A DNA stretch of 64,000 nucleotides, taken from Eurosta solidaginis. Its lineage: Eukaryota; Arthropoda; Insecta; Diptera; Tephritidae. A program made the position numbers and the translations under genes. The stretch is from positions 57,260,779 to 57,324,778 of the forward strand of contig NC_090319.1 of the NCBI RefSeq assembly GCF_040869045.1, read 5' to 3'. Each line of letters starts with the position of its first letter. Positions within the stretch are counted from its first letter, which is position 1. Below the pieces are notes generated by a model, which was not told the DNA's origin, searched no databases, and worked only from the letters and a program-made list of their open reading frames with translations. Below, piece after piece: positions 34,236 through 46,139 of this stretch.

Positions 34236-34325
34236 ATTTGTGTTTTGCATTTTCTTCTTCACCCAAGTTAACATATCCAAGTAACTCAGCCTTAGGCTCT
34301 TTAGAACAATTAAAAAAAACAGCCT
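34236..34325 (-). pseudogene. upstream exon piece of the same gene, cut off by the Helentron
   Basis: Reads FFNCSKEPKAELLGYVNLGE then EENAKHK, and continues in sense into NQFFNSKKLSIDQLARICSD at 32055 once the Helentron is skipped. Upstream it runs into the right inverted repeat, where coding sense appears to continue to TTCTTTACAG, a possible splice acceptor. Confidence 0.5.
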
Positions 34326-34693
34326 GAATGAAAGTTGGTGGAAATGTTCTGAACTTATTTTAGCTGTAAAGAAAACAAAATTTCCATAAGAAATTTGTTA
34401 AAAATGATAATATAGTAGCTAAAAATTTATTTTAGGCAAATTTCTCATAATTTAATCGTGATACCTTTACTAAAATTCAAAAACACTATAGATATCAATA
34501 CAGATTCTGAAACGTACGTAAAATAACTTTAAAGTAAGCCCAATATGGTATTTTTCCTATAATTCTATCAGAAGCTATGAAGAGACTTACAGCTATGGTG
34601 TCTTCAACAATTTTTTTTAGAATCATCTGTAGATTACGTTTTTTATATACTCCTGATGAAATAAAATCTACCCACACAATTTGACCCGCTCTA
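34312..34693 (-). repeat. right terminal inverted repeat
   Basis: Reverse complement of the left arm with scattered substitutions. A 60-codon minus frame at 34495-34677 lies wholly in the arm; its left-arm counterpart is interrupted by a stop, so I do not call it a gene. Confidence 0.75.
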
Positions 34694-34985
34694 AAGCTAT
34701 ATTGCGTACAAGCCTTTTAAAACCCTATTCTACAAAAAACCTTACAACTTAATTCATAATTGTAGCACAAACAATATAAATAGAAACATACCACAAAAAT
34801 CTATTCTCCACCAGACAAAATCTCTACCTATGAAAAGAAAGAGCAATTGTTTCTCCAACCAATTGGAATCTAAGCTATTTAAAAGCACAACATGGCTTTC
34901 TTTATACAAAATTTGAAATTTTCCTAATATCATTACATACTTTCAGGAGCTACTTTTTTCTGCTATCCATCAACACTCACGCACT
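34694..34985. other. spacer without recognisable feature
   Basis: AT-rich; no frame, repeat or RNA gene recognised. Confidence 0.4.
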
Positions 34986-34989
34986 ATTG

Positions 34990-37157
34990 TGCTAACTAGC
35001 CTGTCATCAGCATGGCTTCAGAAAACTTCATAGCACAACCACGGCGCTAAATGCCATTAGCACCCAGATAAATTGCGGTTTAAATCAAAACCCTCACCAC
35101 AGAACAGTACTCGTTGATCTAGAGCTATCAAACACTTTTGATACGGTGAACCACGGCACGTTACTGCAAGACCTGGAAGGGTCTACCCTTCCACCAAGTC
35201 TTAAAAGGTGGACCGCAAATTATCTGTGTGGTCGGCAGGCATCGATGCAATTTAGAAACGCAACATCAAAGCCAAGAAGAATTAAAGAAGGGGTGCCACA
35301 GGGTAGTGTCCTATCCCCACTTTTGTTTAACTTCTACATATCAAAGCTACCTTCGCCACCAGAAGGAGTTACTATCGCTTCCTATGCCGATGACTGCACA
35401 ATAATGGCCACAGGCCCAGGCCCACAGATAGAAGAGCTTTGCAACAGAATAAACGGCTACCTCCCTGATCTTTCCAGTTTTTTCGTCTCGCGAAACCCGG
35501 CATTATCACCGACTTAATCAGACGCGACCGTATTTACAACATGGACGTCCCAAATGTCGACCATTTTGAACATCCACGTCGATAGCACTACGCTACCGAC
35601 GGTCCTACACCCGAAAATCTTGGGTGTGGCGTTTGATCAGGATCTACATTTTGGTGAGCATGCAGCCGCAATTGTACCGAAAATCCCGAGCCGTAATAAA
35701 AAAATCTCTTGCTGGCAGTACTTGGGGAAAAGACAAAGAAATGCTCATTACTACATACAAAGAAATTGGCCAGCCGATTGCATGCTACGCGTCCCCTATA
35801 TGGTCGCCAAGCCTAAAAACTACTCACTGGAAGAAGCTACAGGCCTGCCAAAATACTGCTCTCAGAACCGCCACGTGTTGTCTTCCTATGTCCCCAGAAT
35901 ACCTTCTACATAATGAGGCAAGAATACTCCCCATCAGGGAGAGAAATGAGACGCTAATCAAACAGTTACTGTTGAATACCCAGAAACCTGGGTATCCCAA
36001 CAAACATCTGATTGATGAGCCAATACCGCCCAAGGGCTTAAGGAGTCATCCCCGCAAGCATTATATGCCAAGGATTTCAAGGACCCATATACCAGGAAAA
36101 TCTTATACAATGCCTTAGTGCGTTCCAAGTTAGAGTATGCATTAGTCACCTGGAATCCCATATACTCTTCACACTCTTTAAGAATTGAAAGAATTCAGCG
36201 CAAGTTCATACGATTTGCTCGTCAACCTCTGCACTTTGTTAATCCCCTACACCCTACAATGCAAGATGCATGTTTATCAATGTCTTCCCACTTGAAGTTA
36301 GACGTCTTGTTCAAAACGAAATGTTTTTTTTTGACATAATATCCGGTGCCATTGACTGCTCAGAACTACTTGGGCAGTTGACTTTCAATGTCCCTAACAG
36401 AGCTCTCCGCTTTCACAGTACATTCCGCGTTGAAGTGCTGCGTTCGAATTACTTCAGTTTCGCACCTCTTCTGAGAGGTCTTATAGAATTTAATCGCCTA
36501 TCCAGAAGCCTTGACCTGGACTTTGTCATGCCAAGGTCTCTGTTTAAGGCACGCATTGAGTCCTATTACTTATCTCAGTAAATCTTACTTTAAAATTGTT
36601 AAACTAGTACTAAGTTAACCTGTCATCTAGTCAGTAAGGTTGTTACCATTTGACTTAATAAAGATATGAAATGAAATGAAATTATGAGGAAATACAGCAC
36701 CTGAGAACTCAGCCGTATGAAGCCAAAAAACACAAGCAGGTCCTCAGTGAACTCCACAAACAGGCGTCGGACCTTTATGCCAGGAATTGCCAGGTGAATC
36801 CAGTACTCAAAGAACAATAGCCAAAACTTGCAGAAGAGGAACGCACACTCCCCAGGGAAACGCGAGTCACTCTAGCTCAACTTCGATCTGGACACTGTAA
36901 CAGGTTAAACGCATACCTGTACAGAATCAACCCCGACATACAAAATGTATGCCCTGTTTGCAATGTGTCCGCACATGACACCAAATATCTCTTCAATTGT
37001 AATGTGGAACCAACGCCTCTAACACCCCTCTCATTATGGTCCACCACTGTTGAAACAGCAAGTTTCCTTGGACTCCCGTTAGAGGATATTGATGACAATT
37101 TGTGATCGGTCGCACCTATTGGATGGGGCGAAGCACTGCTACAACAACAACAACAAC
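34990..37157 (+). pseudogene. 5'-truncated Jockey-type LINE, interrupted by another LINE
   Basis: Starts inside RT (QHGFRKLHSTTTALNAISTQ), then VNHGTLLQDLEGSTLPPSLK, GVPQGSVLSPLLFNFYISKL and SYADDCTIMA with YADD at 35383-35394. It continues LHPKILGVAFDQDLHFGEHA and the post-RT tail WSPSLKTTHWKKLQACQNTA. After the insertion at 36065-36680 it resumes with KHKQVLSELHKQASDLYARN, QLRSGHCNRLNAYLYRINPD and VCPVCNVSAHDTKYLFNCN, a cysteine/histidine cluster typical of Jockey ORF2 ends. It ends in an (ACA)n tail at 37157. There is a frameshift after 35517 and a stop near 36820. Confidence 0.8.
36065..36680 (+). mobile_element. 5'-truncated CR1-group-like LINE inserted in the Jockey element
   Basis: Flanked by ATTAT at 36060-36064 and 36681-36685. 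It carries only the end of ORF2: DFKDPYTRKILYNALVRSKL, EYALVTWNPIYSSHSLRIER, IQRKFIRFARQPLHFVNP, then after a frameshift NRALRFHSTFRVEVLRSNYF and FKARIESYYLSQ. The 3' UTR ends in ATGAA repeats. Skipping it rejoins the Jockey frame between HPRKHY and EEIQHL, which confirms the boundaries. Confidence 0.85.
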
Positions 37158-38094
37158 TCTTGGGCTATACTTAAAGCTTCGGCTTTGATATTATATATAA
37201 TTTTAAATAATGTTTATTAAAAATCAGCACACTCTGACCGCTTTGTTTGTGTGTATGTAAGTAAGTTGCACAAAATATGTTCATTTATTTGATTTATTAA
37301 TGTTTTCACATAGTTTTTTCAAGTTCTATGTTGTCACACATCCATACAAAAACATAAAGCAGTGGAAAACATTTGCTACGCCAGTTCTAAGTAAAGACAA
37401 TGAAACGAGAGGCGGCGTTGGCAGCTGGAATATGGCGAGCAATATGAGTAGTGTACGAAGGAGGGAAAGAGTATCGGTTGTAGTCATTATATATGTGTAG
37501 GCGCAATCGGCATCAGTTTTATGGAGCGAGAGTAGAACATTTCAAGCGCACTTCATTAAATTTAAATTTTAACACTTTATTTTGTATGGAAAAGAATTTG
37601 AAACTTCATTGTTGGAACTTGAGGCGCAATTTTGTTTTTGTTGGATTGAGTTATGAAAATAATTGTTTGCAATTAATTTTTAATATTTTGTATGAGTTGC
37701 AATTAAGCATATGAAATGTGAAGTATTCAACTTGTTTATGTATTTTATTAGCGGGGCAAGCTTTTATTGCTTTATCCAACTTTTTGTTATTAATATTAGA
37801 GAAAAATTACAAAATTTGCAAATGGCGATGGTTACTAGGATATGTTTCTGAGTTCCCCTTCTTCATTAGCATGTTTTTCGGGATTTTGAACTCGAAATCT
37901 CCAACATTATTGCTTGGTACTAGTGTAAGGGCAAATGCCTCTATCCTCTCAGCCATATGAATGCTTTGTACTTGATCTCATAGTTTTTGTCTTTTGTGTT
38001 GCATTCCTTTTATACACAATTTGGTACATATGTATACAATCTGTTTTAATCGAAATTGTGTGGAATATTTTCAGGCGCGTTCAACAGCACTGAC
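37158..38094. other. unique spacer, no supported gene
   Basis: Short frames (60-80 codons) here show no motif. Sequence is AT-rich, without repeats I recognise. Confidence 0.4.
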
Positions 38095-38205
38095 TGGATT
38101 TCGAATTCAAAGAAAAACAAGGCATTGGAAATTTAAAATTCAATACGAAGGCCCTTTTTCTCATGTGACCTTTGAAATTGATTTCCTTATAAATACAAAG
38201 TTTGT
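38095..38205. repeat. left anchor of duplicated copy B (partner 575-690)
   Basis: Shares TTTCGAATTCAAAG and TTTGAAATTGATTTCCTTAT with 575-690. Followed by a run of 18 A at about 38210. Confidence 0.6.
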
Positions 38206-38269
38206 TACAAAAAAAAAAAAAAAAAATGGTTTTAAAGTTTACTTGTAAAAGCAGGTCCTTATATTTTAT

Positions 38270-38825
38270 TACAAATTCAAAATCTATTTTTAAACTCCAA
38301 ATTTTTATATTCAAAATTTAAAGTTTAAAGTTTAAAATCTAAAAATAGATTTTTATTTAAAACTTAGAACTAAATATTTTATTTAATATTTTATATTTAA
38401 AATGTTATATGTAAAATTCAAGATTTTAAATGTTTCATTAAGGTTTAAAATTTTTAATTTAAAATCACAAATTTATAATATAAGATATATTATATCTAAT
38501 AAGTTTTAAACTTGCACTGTTTCAATTTCAAACTAACTCAAGACTTAAAAATTTTTGGTCAAAATTCCAAATTTTCACTTCAAACGTTGAAGATGAAAAT
38601 TCAAACTTAACAGTTTAACATTTGGGAATATAAAATTAAAATATATACATAAAGACATATATGATATTCAAACATCAAATTTTTATATTAAAAATTCAGT
38701 ACTCAAAATATAATATTTCATCCAAAATTAGATTCTAATTTTTTTAATATAATAAAAATTTTTTAAGTAAAATTGCAAATTTTCAATGCAAAATTTAAAA
38801 TATAAAGTTTAAAATTTCAACATAG
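38270..38825. repeat. degenerate AT-rich word array
   Basis: Same AAATTTAAAGTTTAAAA type of composition as at 3960-4530. Ends where the Helentron begins. Confidence 0.55.
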
Positions 38826-39678
38826 CAAGTAAAGGTGTCTAAGTTTGGGTGTAACCGAACATTATATACTCAGCGTGAGCTTCAATTGTACATTTCATTT
38901 CAGATAAATTACTTTTCTACATAACACGTGGCACCATCAGTTTAAAAGAAAAATTTCTCCCCATTTCCTCTTACAATAAAACTTGATAAGTGAAATATCA
39001 TTGATTCAAAACTATATTTTGCTAAGTTATAGCTTGTTATTCTAGTCTACGACCCTTTTAAACTTGTTTTATATCTAAGTTGCCGTGATCTTTAACCGAT
39101 CCCGTCCATTTTTACTAGAAATATTTTCTGCTATAAGGAAAATATGTGTACACAATTTCATTACGATATGTTAATTTTTCTTCGAGTTATGGCCCCCGAA
39201 ACATAGAAAATTGCTTAGTCATAAAAGGGGCGTTGCCACGCCCATTTTCTTAAATTTGAAGTTTTTACTATTTATTGTTATAAATCCACTTGGGAAATGA
39301 AATACCATTGATATAAAGATTTTTTGCAAATATATAACTTATTTTATTCGTCCACGACCCTTTTAAAAATCTTTAATATAAAAGTGGGCGTGGTCCTTAA
39401 CCGGTTTCGTTAATTTTTCTTCAAAGAATTCCCTATAGTAAAGGCAACCTCTCTGCCGAATTTTGTTACGATAGGTTTAACGATTTTTGATTTATGATTA
39501 GTAATATTTGTAAAATTTATTTTATCACAAGTGGGCGGGGCCACGCTCGTTTTAAAAAATTTTCCAAATTTTTATCAAGAGTCTCAATATCAGTCCACGT
39601 GTCAAATTTCAACATTCTAGGTGTATTATTTACTAAATTATCAGGTTTTTTGTGTTTTCCAAAATTTTATATATATAA
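38826..39678 (-). mobile_element. 5'-truncated Helentron, minus strand
   Basis: The 3' end is at 38826 (CAAGTAAAGGTGTCTAAGTT, complement of the AACTTAGACACC...CTTG tail). It matches the 14445-15354 type in reverse, including GGGCGTGG words and AAGTGGGCGGGGCCACGC. It is cut at 39678, exactly where the next Helentron ends, so the second probably inserted into or next to the first. Confidence 0.7.
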
Positions 39679-39779
39679 CAAGTAAGGAAGGCTAAGTTCG
39701 GGTGTAACCGAACATTACATACTCAGTTGAGAGCTATGTAGACAAAATAAGGAAAATCACCATGTAGAAAATGAACCTA

Positions 39780-42700
39780 GGGTAACCCTGGGATGTGGTT
39801 GTATGACATGTGTATCAAATGGAAGGTATTAAAGAGTATTTTAAGAGAGAGTAGGCCATAGTTCTATGGATGGACGCCATTTAGGGATATCGCCATAAAC
39901 GAGGACCAGGGCTGACTCTAGAATTTGTTTGTACGATATGGATATCAAATGAAAGGTGTTACTGAGCATTTTAAGAGGGAGTGGGCCTTAGGTCTATCGG
40001 TGGAAGCCTTTTCGAGATATCGCCATTAAGGTGGACCAGGGGTGACACTAGAGTGTGTTTGTACGATATGGGTATCAAATGAAAGGTGTTAATGAGTATT
40101 TTAAAAGGGAATCGGCTTTAGTTCTATAGGTGAACGCCTTTTCGAGAAATCGCCATAAAGGTGGACCAGGGGTGACTCTAGAATGTTTGTACAATATGGG
40201 TATCAAACGAAATGTGTTACTTAGCATTTTAAGAGGGAGTGGGCATTAGGTATATAGGTGGACGCCTTTTCGAGATATCGCCATTAGGGTGGGCCAGGGG
40301 TGACTCTAGAATGTTTGTACGATATGGGTATCAAACGAAAAGTGTTACTGAGCATTTTAAGAGGGAGTGGGCATTAGGTCTATAGGTGGACGCCTTTTCG
40401 AGATATCGCCATTAGGGTGGGCCAGGGGTGACTCTAGAATGTTTGTACGATATGGGTATCAAACGAAAGGTGTTACTGAGCATTTTAAGAGGGAGTGGGC
40501 ATTAGGTCTATATGTGGACTCCTTTTCGAAATGTCGCCATTAGGGTGGGCCATGGGTGACTCTAGAATGTGTTTGCATGATATGGGTATCAAATGAAAGA
40601 TGGTAATGAGTATTTTAAAAGGGAGTAATCCTTAGTTCTATAGGTGGACGCCTTTTCGAGATATCGCCATGAAGGTGGACCAAGGGTGACTCTAGAATGT
40701 TTGTACGATATGGGTATCAAACGAAAGGTGTTACTGAGCATTTTAAGAGGGAGTGGGCATGAGGTCTATAGGTGGACGCCTTTTCGAGATATCGTCATTA
40801 GGGTGGGCCAGGGGTGACTCTAGAATGTGTTTGTACGATATGGGTATCAAACGAAAGGTGTTGCTGAGCATTTTAAGAGGGAGTGGGCATTAGGTCAATA
40901 GGTGGACGCCTTTTCGAGATATCGCCATTAGGGTGGGCCAGGGGTGACTCTAGAATGTTTGTACGATATGGGTATCAAACGAAAGGTGTTACTGAGCATT
41001 TTAAGAGGGAGTGGGCATTAGGTCTATAGGTGGACGCTTTTCGAGATATCGCCATTAGGGTGGGCCAGGGTGACTCTAGAATGTGTTTGTACGATATGGG
41101 TATCAAATGAAAGGTGTTACTGAGCATTTTAAGAGGGAGTGGGCACGAGGTCTATAGGTGGACGTCTTTTCGAGATATCGTCATTAGGGTGGGCCAGGGG
41201 TGACTCTAGAATGTGTTTGTACGATATGGGTATCAAACGAAAGGTGTTGCTGAGCATTTTAAGAGGGAGTGGGCATTAGGTCAATAGGTGGACGCCTTTT
41301 CGAGATATCGCCATTAGGGTGGGCCAGGGGTGACTCTAGAATGTTTGTACGATATGGGTATCAAACGAAAGGTGTTACTGAGCATTTTAAGAGGGAGTGG
41401 GCATTAGGTCTATAGGTGGACGCTTTTCGAGATATCGCCATTAGGGTGGGCCAGGGTGACTCTAGAATGTGTTTGTACGATATGGGTATCAAACGAAAGG
41501 TGTTACTGAGCATTTTAAGAGGGAGTGGGCATGAGGTCTATAGGTGGACGCCTTTTCGAGATATCGTCATTAGGGTGGGCCAGGGGTGACTCTAGAATGT
41601 GTTTGTACGATATCGGTATCAAACGAAAGGTGTTGCTGAGCTTTTTAAGAGGGAGTGGGCATTAGGTCAATAGGTGGACGCCTTTTCGAGATATCGCCAT
41701 TAGGGTGGGCCAGGGGTGACTCTAGAATGTTTGTACGATATGGGTATCAAACGAAAGGTGTTACTGAGCATTTTAAGAGGGAGTGGGCATTAGGTCTATA
41801 TGTGGACTCCTTTTCGAAATGTCGCCATTAGGGTGGGCCATGGGTGACTCTAGAATGTGTTTGTATGATATGGGTATCAAATGAAAGATGGTAATGAGTA
41901 TTTTAAAAGGGAGTAATCCTTAGTTCTATAGGTGGACGCCTTTTCGAGATATCGCCATGAAGGTGGACCAAGGGTGACTCTAGAATGTTTGTACGATATG
42001 GGTATCAAACGAAAGGTGTTACTGAGCATTTTAAGAGGGAGTGGGCATGAGGTCTATAGGTGGACGCCTTTTCGAGATATCGTCATTAGGGTGGGCCAGG
42101 GGTGACTCTAGAATGTGTTTGTACGATATGGGTATCAAACGAAAGGTGTTGCTGAGCATTTTAAGAGGGAGTGGGCATTAGGTCAATAGGTGGACGCCTT
42201 TTCGAGATATCGCCATTAGGGTGGGCCAGGGGTGACTCTAGAATGTTTGTACGATATGGGTATCAAACGAAAGGTGTTACTGAGCATTTTAAGAGGGAGT
42301 GGGCATTAGGTCTATAGGTGGACGCTTTTCGAGATATCGCCATTAGGGTGGGCCAGGGTGACTCTAGAATGTGTTTGTACGATATGGGTATCAAATGAAA
42401 GGTGTTACTGAGCATTTTAAGAGGGATTGGGCATGAGGTCTATAGGTGGACGCCTTTTCGAGATATCGTCATTAGGGTGGGCCAGGGGTAACTCTAGAAT
42501 GTGTTTGTACGATATGGGTATCAAACGAAAGGTGTTGCTGAGCATTTTAAGAGGGAGTGGGCATTAGGTCAATAGGTGGACGCCTTTTCGAGATATCGCC
42601 ATTAGGGTGGGCCAGGGGTGACTCTAGAATGTTTGTACGATATGGGTATCAAACGAAAGGTGTTACTGAGCATTTTAAGAGGGAGTGGGCATTAGGTCTA

Positions 42701-43760
42701 TATGTGGACTCCTTTTCGAAATGTCGCCATTAGGGTGGGCCATGGGTGACTCTAGAATGTGTTTGTATGATATGGGTATCAAATGAAAGATGGTAATGAG
42801 TATTTTAAAAGGGAGTAATCCTTAGTTCTATAGGTGGACGCCTTTTCGAGATATCGCCATAAAGGTGGACCAAGGGTGACTCTAGAATGTTTGTACGATA
42901 TGGGTATCAAACGAAAGGTGTTACTGAGCATTTTAAGAGGGAGTGGGCATTAGGTCTATAGGTGGACGCCTTTTCGAGATATCGCCATTAGGGTGGGCCA
43001 GGGTTACTCTAGAATGTGTTTGTACGATATGGGTATCAAAATAAAGGTGGTAATGAGTATTTTAAAAGGGAGTAATCCTTAGTTCTATAGGTGGACGCCT
43101 TTTCGAGATATCGCCATAAAGGTGGACCAAGGGTGACTTTAGAATGTTTGTACGATATGGGTATCAAACGAAAGGTGTTACTGAGCATTTTAAGAAGGAG
43201 TGGGCACTAGGTCTATAGGTGGACGCCTTTTCGAGATATCGCCATTAGGGTGGGCCAGGGGTGACTCTAGAATGTTTGTACGATATGGGTATCAAACGAA
43301 AGGTGTTACTAAGCATTTTAAGAGGGAGTGGGCATTAGGTCTATAGGTGGACGCCTTTTCGAGATATCGTCATTAGGGTGGGCCAGGGGTGACTCTAGAA
43401 TGTTTGTACGATATGGGTATCAAACGAAAGGTGTTACTGAGCATTTTAAGAGGGAGTGGACATTAGGTCTATAGGTGGACGCCTTTTCGAGATATCGCCA
43501 TTAGGGTGGGTCAGGGGTGACTCTAGAATGTTTGTACGATATGGGTATCATACCAAAGGTGTTACTGAGCATTTTAAGAGGGAGTGGGCATTAGGTCTAT
43601 AGGTGGGCGCCTTTTCGAGATATCGCCATTAGGGTGGGCCAGGGGTGACTCTAGAATGTGTTTGTACGATATGGATATCAAATTAAAGGTATTAATGAGG
43701 GTTTTAAAAGCGAGTGGCCCTTAGATGTATATGTGAAGGCGTTCTCGCGATATCGACCAA
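39780..43760. repeat. ~31-copy tandem array of a ~129-bp unit with higher-order structure
   Basis: Consecutive GACTCTAGAATG landmarks at 43263, 43391, 43519 and 43647 give a period of 128 bp, or 130 bp in the TGTGTTTG variant. Within the array, variants recur together. GTCAATAGG occurs at 40894, 41280, 41666, 42182 and 42568, spacings 386, 386, 516 and 386 (three, three, four and three units). The TATGTGGACTCC variant lies at about 40508, 41796 and 42698 (ten and seven units). This is higher-order satellite organisation. No spacers and no coding sense. Confidence 0.9.
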
Positions 43761-44457
43761 AATGTGGACCAGGTGATCCAGAAAATCATCTGTCGGGTAC
43801 TGCTAATTTATTTATATATGCAATACCACTAACAGTATTCCTGCCAAGATTCCAAGGGCTGTTGATTTCGCCTTGTAAAACTTTTTCATTTTCTTCTACC
43901 TAATATGGTAGGTGTCACACCCATTTTACATAGTTTTTTCCAAAGTTATATTTTGCGTCAATAAGCCAATCCAGTTACAATGTTTCATCCCTTTTTTCGT
44001 ATTTTGTATAGAATTATGGCATTTTTTTCATTTTTCGTAATTTTCGATATGGATAAAGTGGGCGTGGTTATGGCCGGATTTCGGTCATTTTTTATACCAA
44101 AATAAAGTGAGTTCAGATAAGTACGTGGGCTAAGTTTAGTAAAGATATATCGGTTTTTGCTCAAGTTATTGTGTTAACGGCCGAGCGGAAGGACAGACGG
44201 TGGACTGTGTATAAAAACTGGGCGTGGCTTCCACCGCTTTCGCCCATTTTCACAGAGAACAGTTACCGTCATAGAATCTATGCCCCTACCAAATTTTTTT
44301 TTTTTTTTTTTTTTTTAATGGACGTTGTGGCAGCGCGCTCGAGTCTTTGATGGGCAGCGGTTTGTCAAGCGTCACGATCTGAGACTGCTCAGCTACAGAA
44401 GAAATTTCATCAGCCAAGCGTAATACTTAAAGGGAACAGAAGCAAACGTATTATACA

Positions 44458-45063
44458 TTAATTTAGAGAGGTGAGAACAATTTTTTTTATAGAAAAAAGG
44501 GAGTCCGAGCTATCAAATGTGTTTGAGTGAGAGTTATAATCTTGGCATAAACGCCGAAAAGGTTCATTTTGTTCGAAATTCGTTCTACATTGTTTCAGCA
44601 GAAGAGGTTTGAAGTGTCTCGATGTCCGAGAGGGAACGCAAAAGTTCACTTCATTCAGAAGGAATGGGCTCGAAATTGATCCATTTAAAAGTTTTGTCAT
44701 AAATATTACACCAAGCATTTCCCTTCGACTAGCAAGAGTTGGAAGATTGATAAGCTTTAATCGATTAGTATAAGGTGGAAGATTAGTTAAAGAGTCCCAT
44801 TGGAAATTTCTTAAGGCAAATAGTAAAAATTGTTTTTGTATTGATTCGAGACTGTCTGCATGGACTTGATAACGCGGATTCCGAATTATCGAGCCGTATT
44901 CTAATATTGGTCTAACTAATGTTGTAAAAAGTGCTTTAGTTATGTAAGGGTCGTTAAATTCTTTTGACCACCGTTTAACAAATGCAAAAACACCTTTGCC
45001 TTTATTCACTGTAGCATTAATATGAAGATTGAAACTAAGTTTGGAATCCATCATGACTCCCAA
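44458..45063 (-). pseudogene. LINE ORF2 C-terminal fragment
   Basis: 201 codons open: MDSKLSFNLHINATVNKGKG, FAFVKRWSKEFNDPYITKAL, LVRPILEYGSIIRNPRYQVH and RTNFEQNEPFRRLCQDYNSH. This is the post-RT region of a Jockey/CR1-group LINE. It is undamaged over its length, but lacks the catalytic RT and endonuclease. The apparent start is internal to ORF2. Confidence 0.75.
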
Positions 45064-45297
45064 GTCAATAAAATTATTTACAGTTTCTAGACTATAGTTG
45101 TTAATTGTATATGAAACAGGTTGAGAACGTCGTTAAATTCTTTTTACCACCGTTTAACAATTGCAAAAACACCTTTGCCTTTATTCACTGTAGCATTAAT
45201 ATGAAGATTGAAACTAAGTTTGGAATCCATCATGACTCCCAAGTCAATAAAATTATTTACAGTTTCTAGACTATAGTTGTTAATTGTATATGAAACT
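44951..45297. repeat. 179-bp tandem duplication in the LINE fragment
   Basis: TCGTTAAATTCTTTT at 44951 recurs at 45130, and the sequence after each is nearly identical through TTGTTAATTGTATATGAAAC. Differences are few, so the duplication is recent. Confidence 0.85.
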
Positions 45298-46139
45298 GGT
45301 GGCATACATGGAACAGGTTGAGAAGGATTGTTAAATTTTTGTTCGACTTATGGCATTAAAAGTATTATAGACAAACTAAATGAAAATGGGCGGAGCCACG
45401 CCCATTTTGAAATTTTCTTTTATTTTTGTATTTTGTTGCATCATATCATTACTGGAGTTGAATTTTGAATTAATTTACTTATATACAGTATAGATATTAA
45501 AGTTTTTGTTAAAATTTGAATTTAAAAAAAAATTTTTTTAAAAAGTGGGCGTGTTCTTCTCCAATTTTGCTAATTTTTATTTAGCACATATATAGTAATA
45601 GTAGTAACGTTCCTGCCAAAGTTCATCATGATATCTTTAACGACTGCCAAATTACAGCTTGCATAACTTTTAAATTACCTTCTTGTAAAAGTGGGCGGTG
45701 CCACGCCCATTGTCCAAAATCTTACTAATTTTCTATTCTGCGTCATAAGTTCAACCCATCTACCAAGTCTCATCGCTTTAACCGCCTTTGGCAATGAATT
45801 ATCGCATTTTTTCGGTTTTTCGAAATTTTCGATATCGAAAAAGTGGGCGTGGTTATAGTCCGATATCGTTCATTTTAAATAGCGATCTAAGATGAGTGCC
45901 CGGGAATCTACATACCAAATTTCATCAAGATACCTCAAAATTTACTCAAGTTATCGTGTTAACGGACAGACGGACGGACGGACGGACATGGCTCAATCAA
46001 ATTTTTTTTCGATACTGATGATTTTGATATATGCAAGTCTATATCTATCTCGATTCCTTTATATCTGTACAACCAACCGTTATCCAATCAAAGTTAATAT
46101 ACTCTGTGTGCAAAGTACTCTGAGTATAAAAAATTTATA

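Larger units (their letters stand above)
30237..34693 (-). mobile_element. DNA transposon with ~380-430-bp terminal inverted repeats, unassigned superfamily
   Basis: Ends are TAGAGCGGGTCAAATTGT and its reverse complement. Arms 30237-30667 and 34312-34693 match over most of their length (AACGTAATCTACAGATGATT, TTCTGATAGAATTATAGG, TTTCTTATGGAAATTTT). TA stands at both outer edges and may be the target duplication. Inside, on the minus strand, is a decayed spliced gene (30880-32056, continuing 34236-34325); a Helentron (32062-34230) is inserted in that gene. The inner end of each arm holds TTCTTTACAG plus the start of the coding exon, so the arms include exon sequence. Confidence 0.7.
44294..45322 (-). 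mobile_element. 5'-truncated poly(A) LINE inserted in the Helentron
   Basis: The minus-strand poly(A) is the run of 23 T at 44294-44316. Upstream of it come a 3' UTR and the ORF2 end. The surrounding Helentron sequence (CATAGAATCTATGC on the left, TTTTTGTTCGACTTATGGCA on the right) is contiguous in the copy at 32790-32890, showing a true insertion. It belongs to the same LINE group as 8110-10560 (shared VKRW.KEF, LVRPILEY). Confidence 0.8.
39679..46128 (-). mobile_element. large Helentron with expanded repeat array, minus strand
   Basis: 5' terminus at 46128 (TATACTCAGAGTACTTTGCA on minus) and 3' terminus at 39679, with hairpin TTCGGTTACACCCGAA and CCTTCCTTACTTG on the minus strand. The parts align with 32062-34230 in reverse order. 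The element is about 6.4 kb instead of about 2.2 kb because its internal repeats expanded (39780-43760) and a LINE fragment inserted (44294-45322). Confidence 0.8.

Noticed and set aside
30237..34693. Assignment to the Sola superfamily from the GAG terminus and long arms
   Set aside because: Sola elements make 4-bp target duplications; only TA is shared at the two edges here, so I left the superfamily open.
37300..37960. Cluster of small plus-strand frames as a candidate gene
   Set aside because: Frames of 66-80 codons without motifs, splice pattern or conserved composition.
39780..43760. Regular repeats that might suggest a CRISPR array
   Set aside because: Units of ~129 bp are head-to-tail with no unique spacers, inside a eukaryotic Helentron; it is a satellite.
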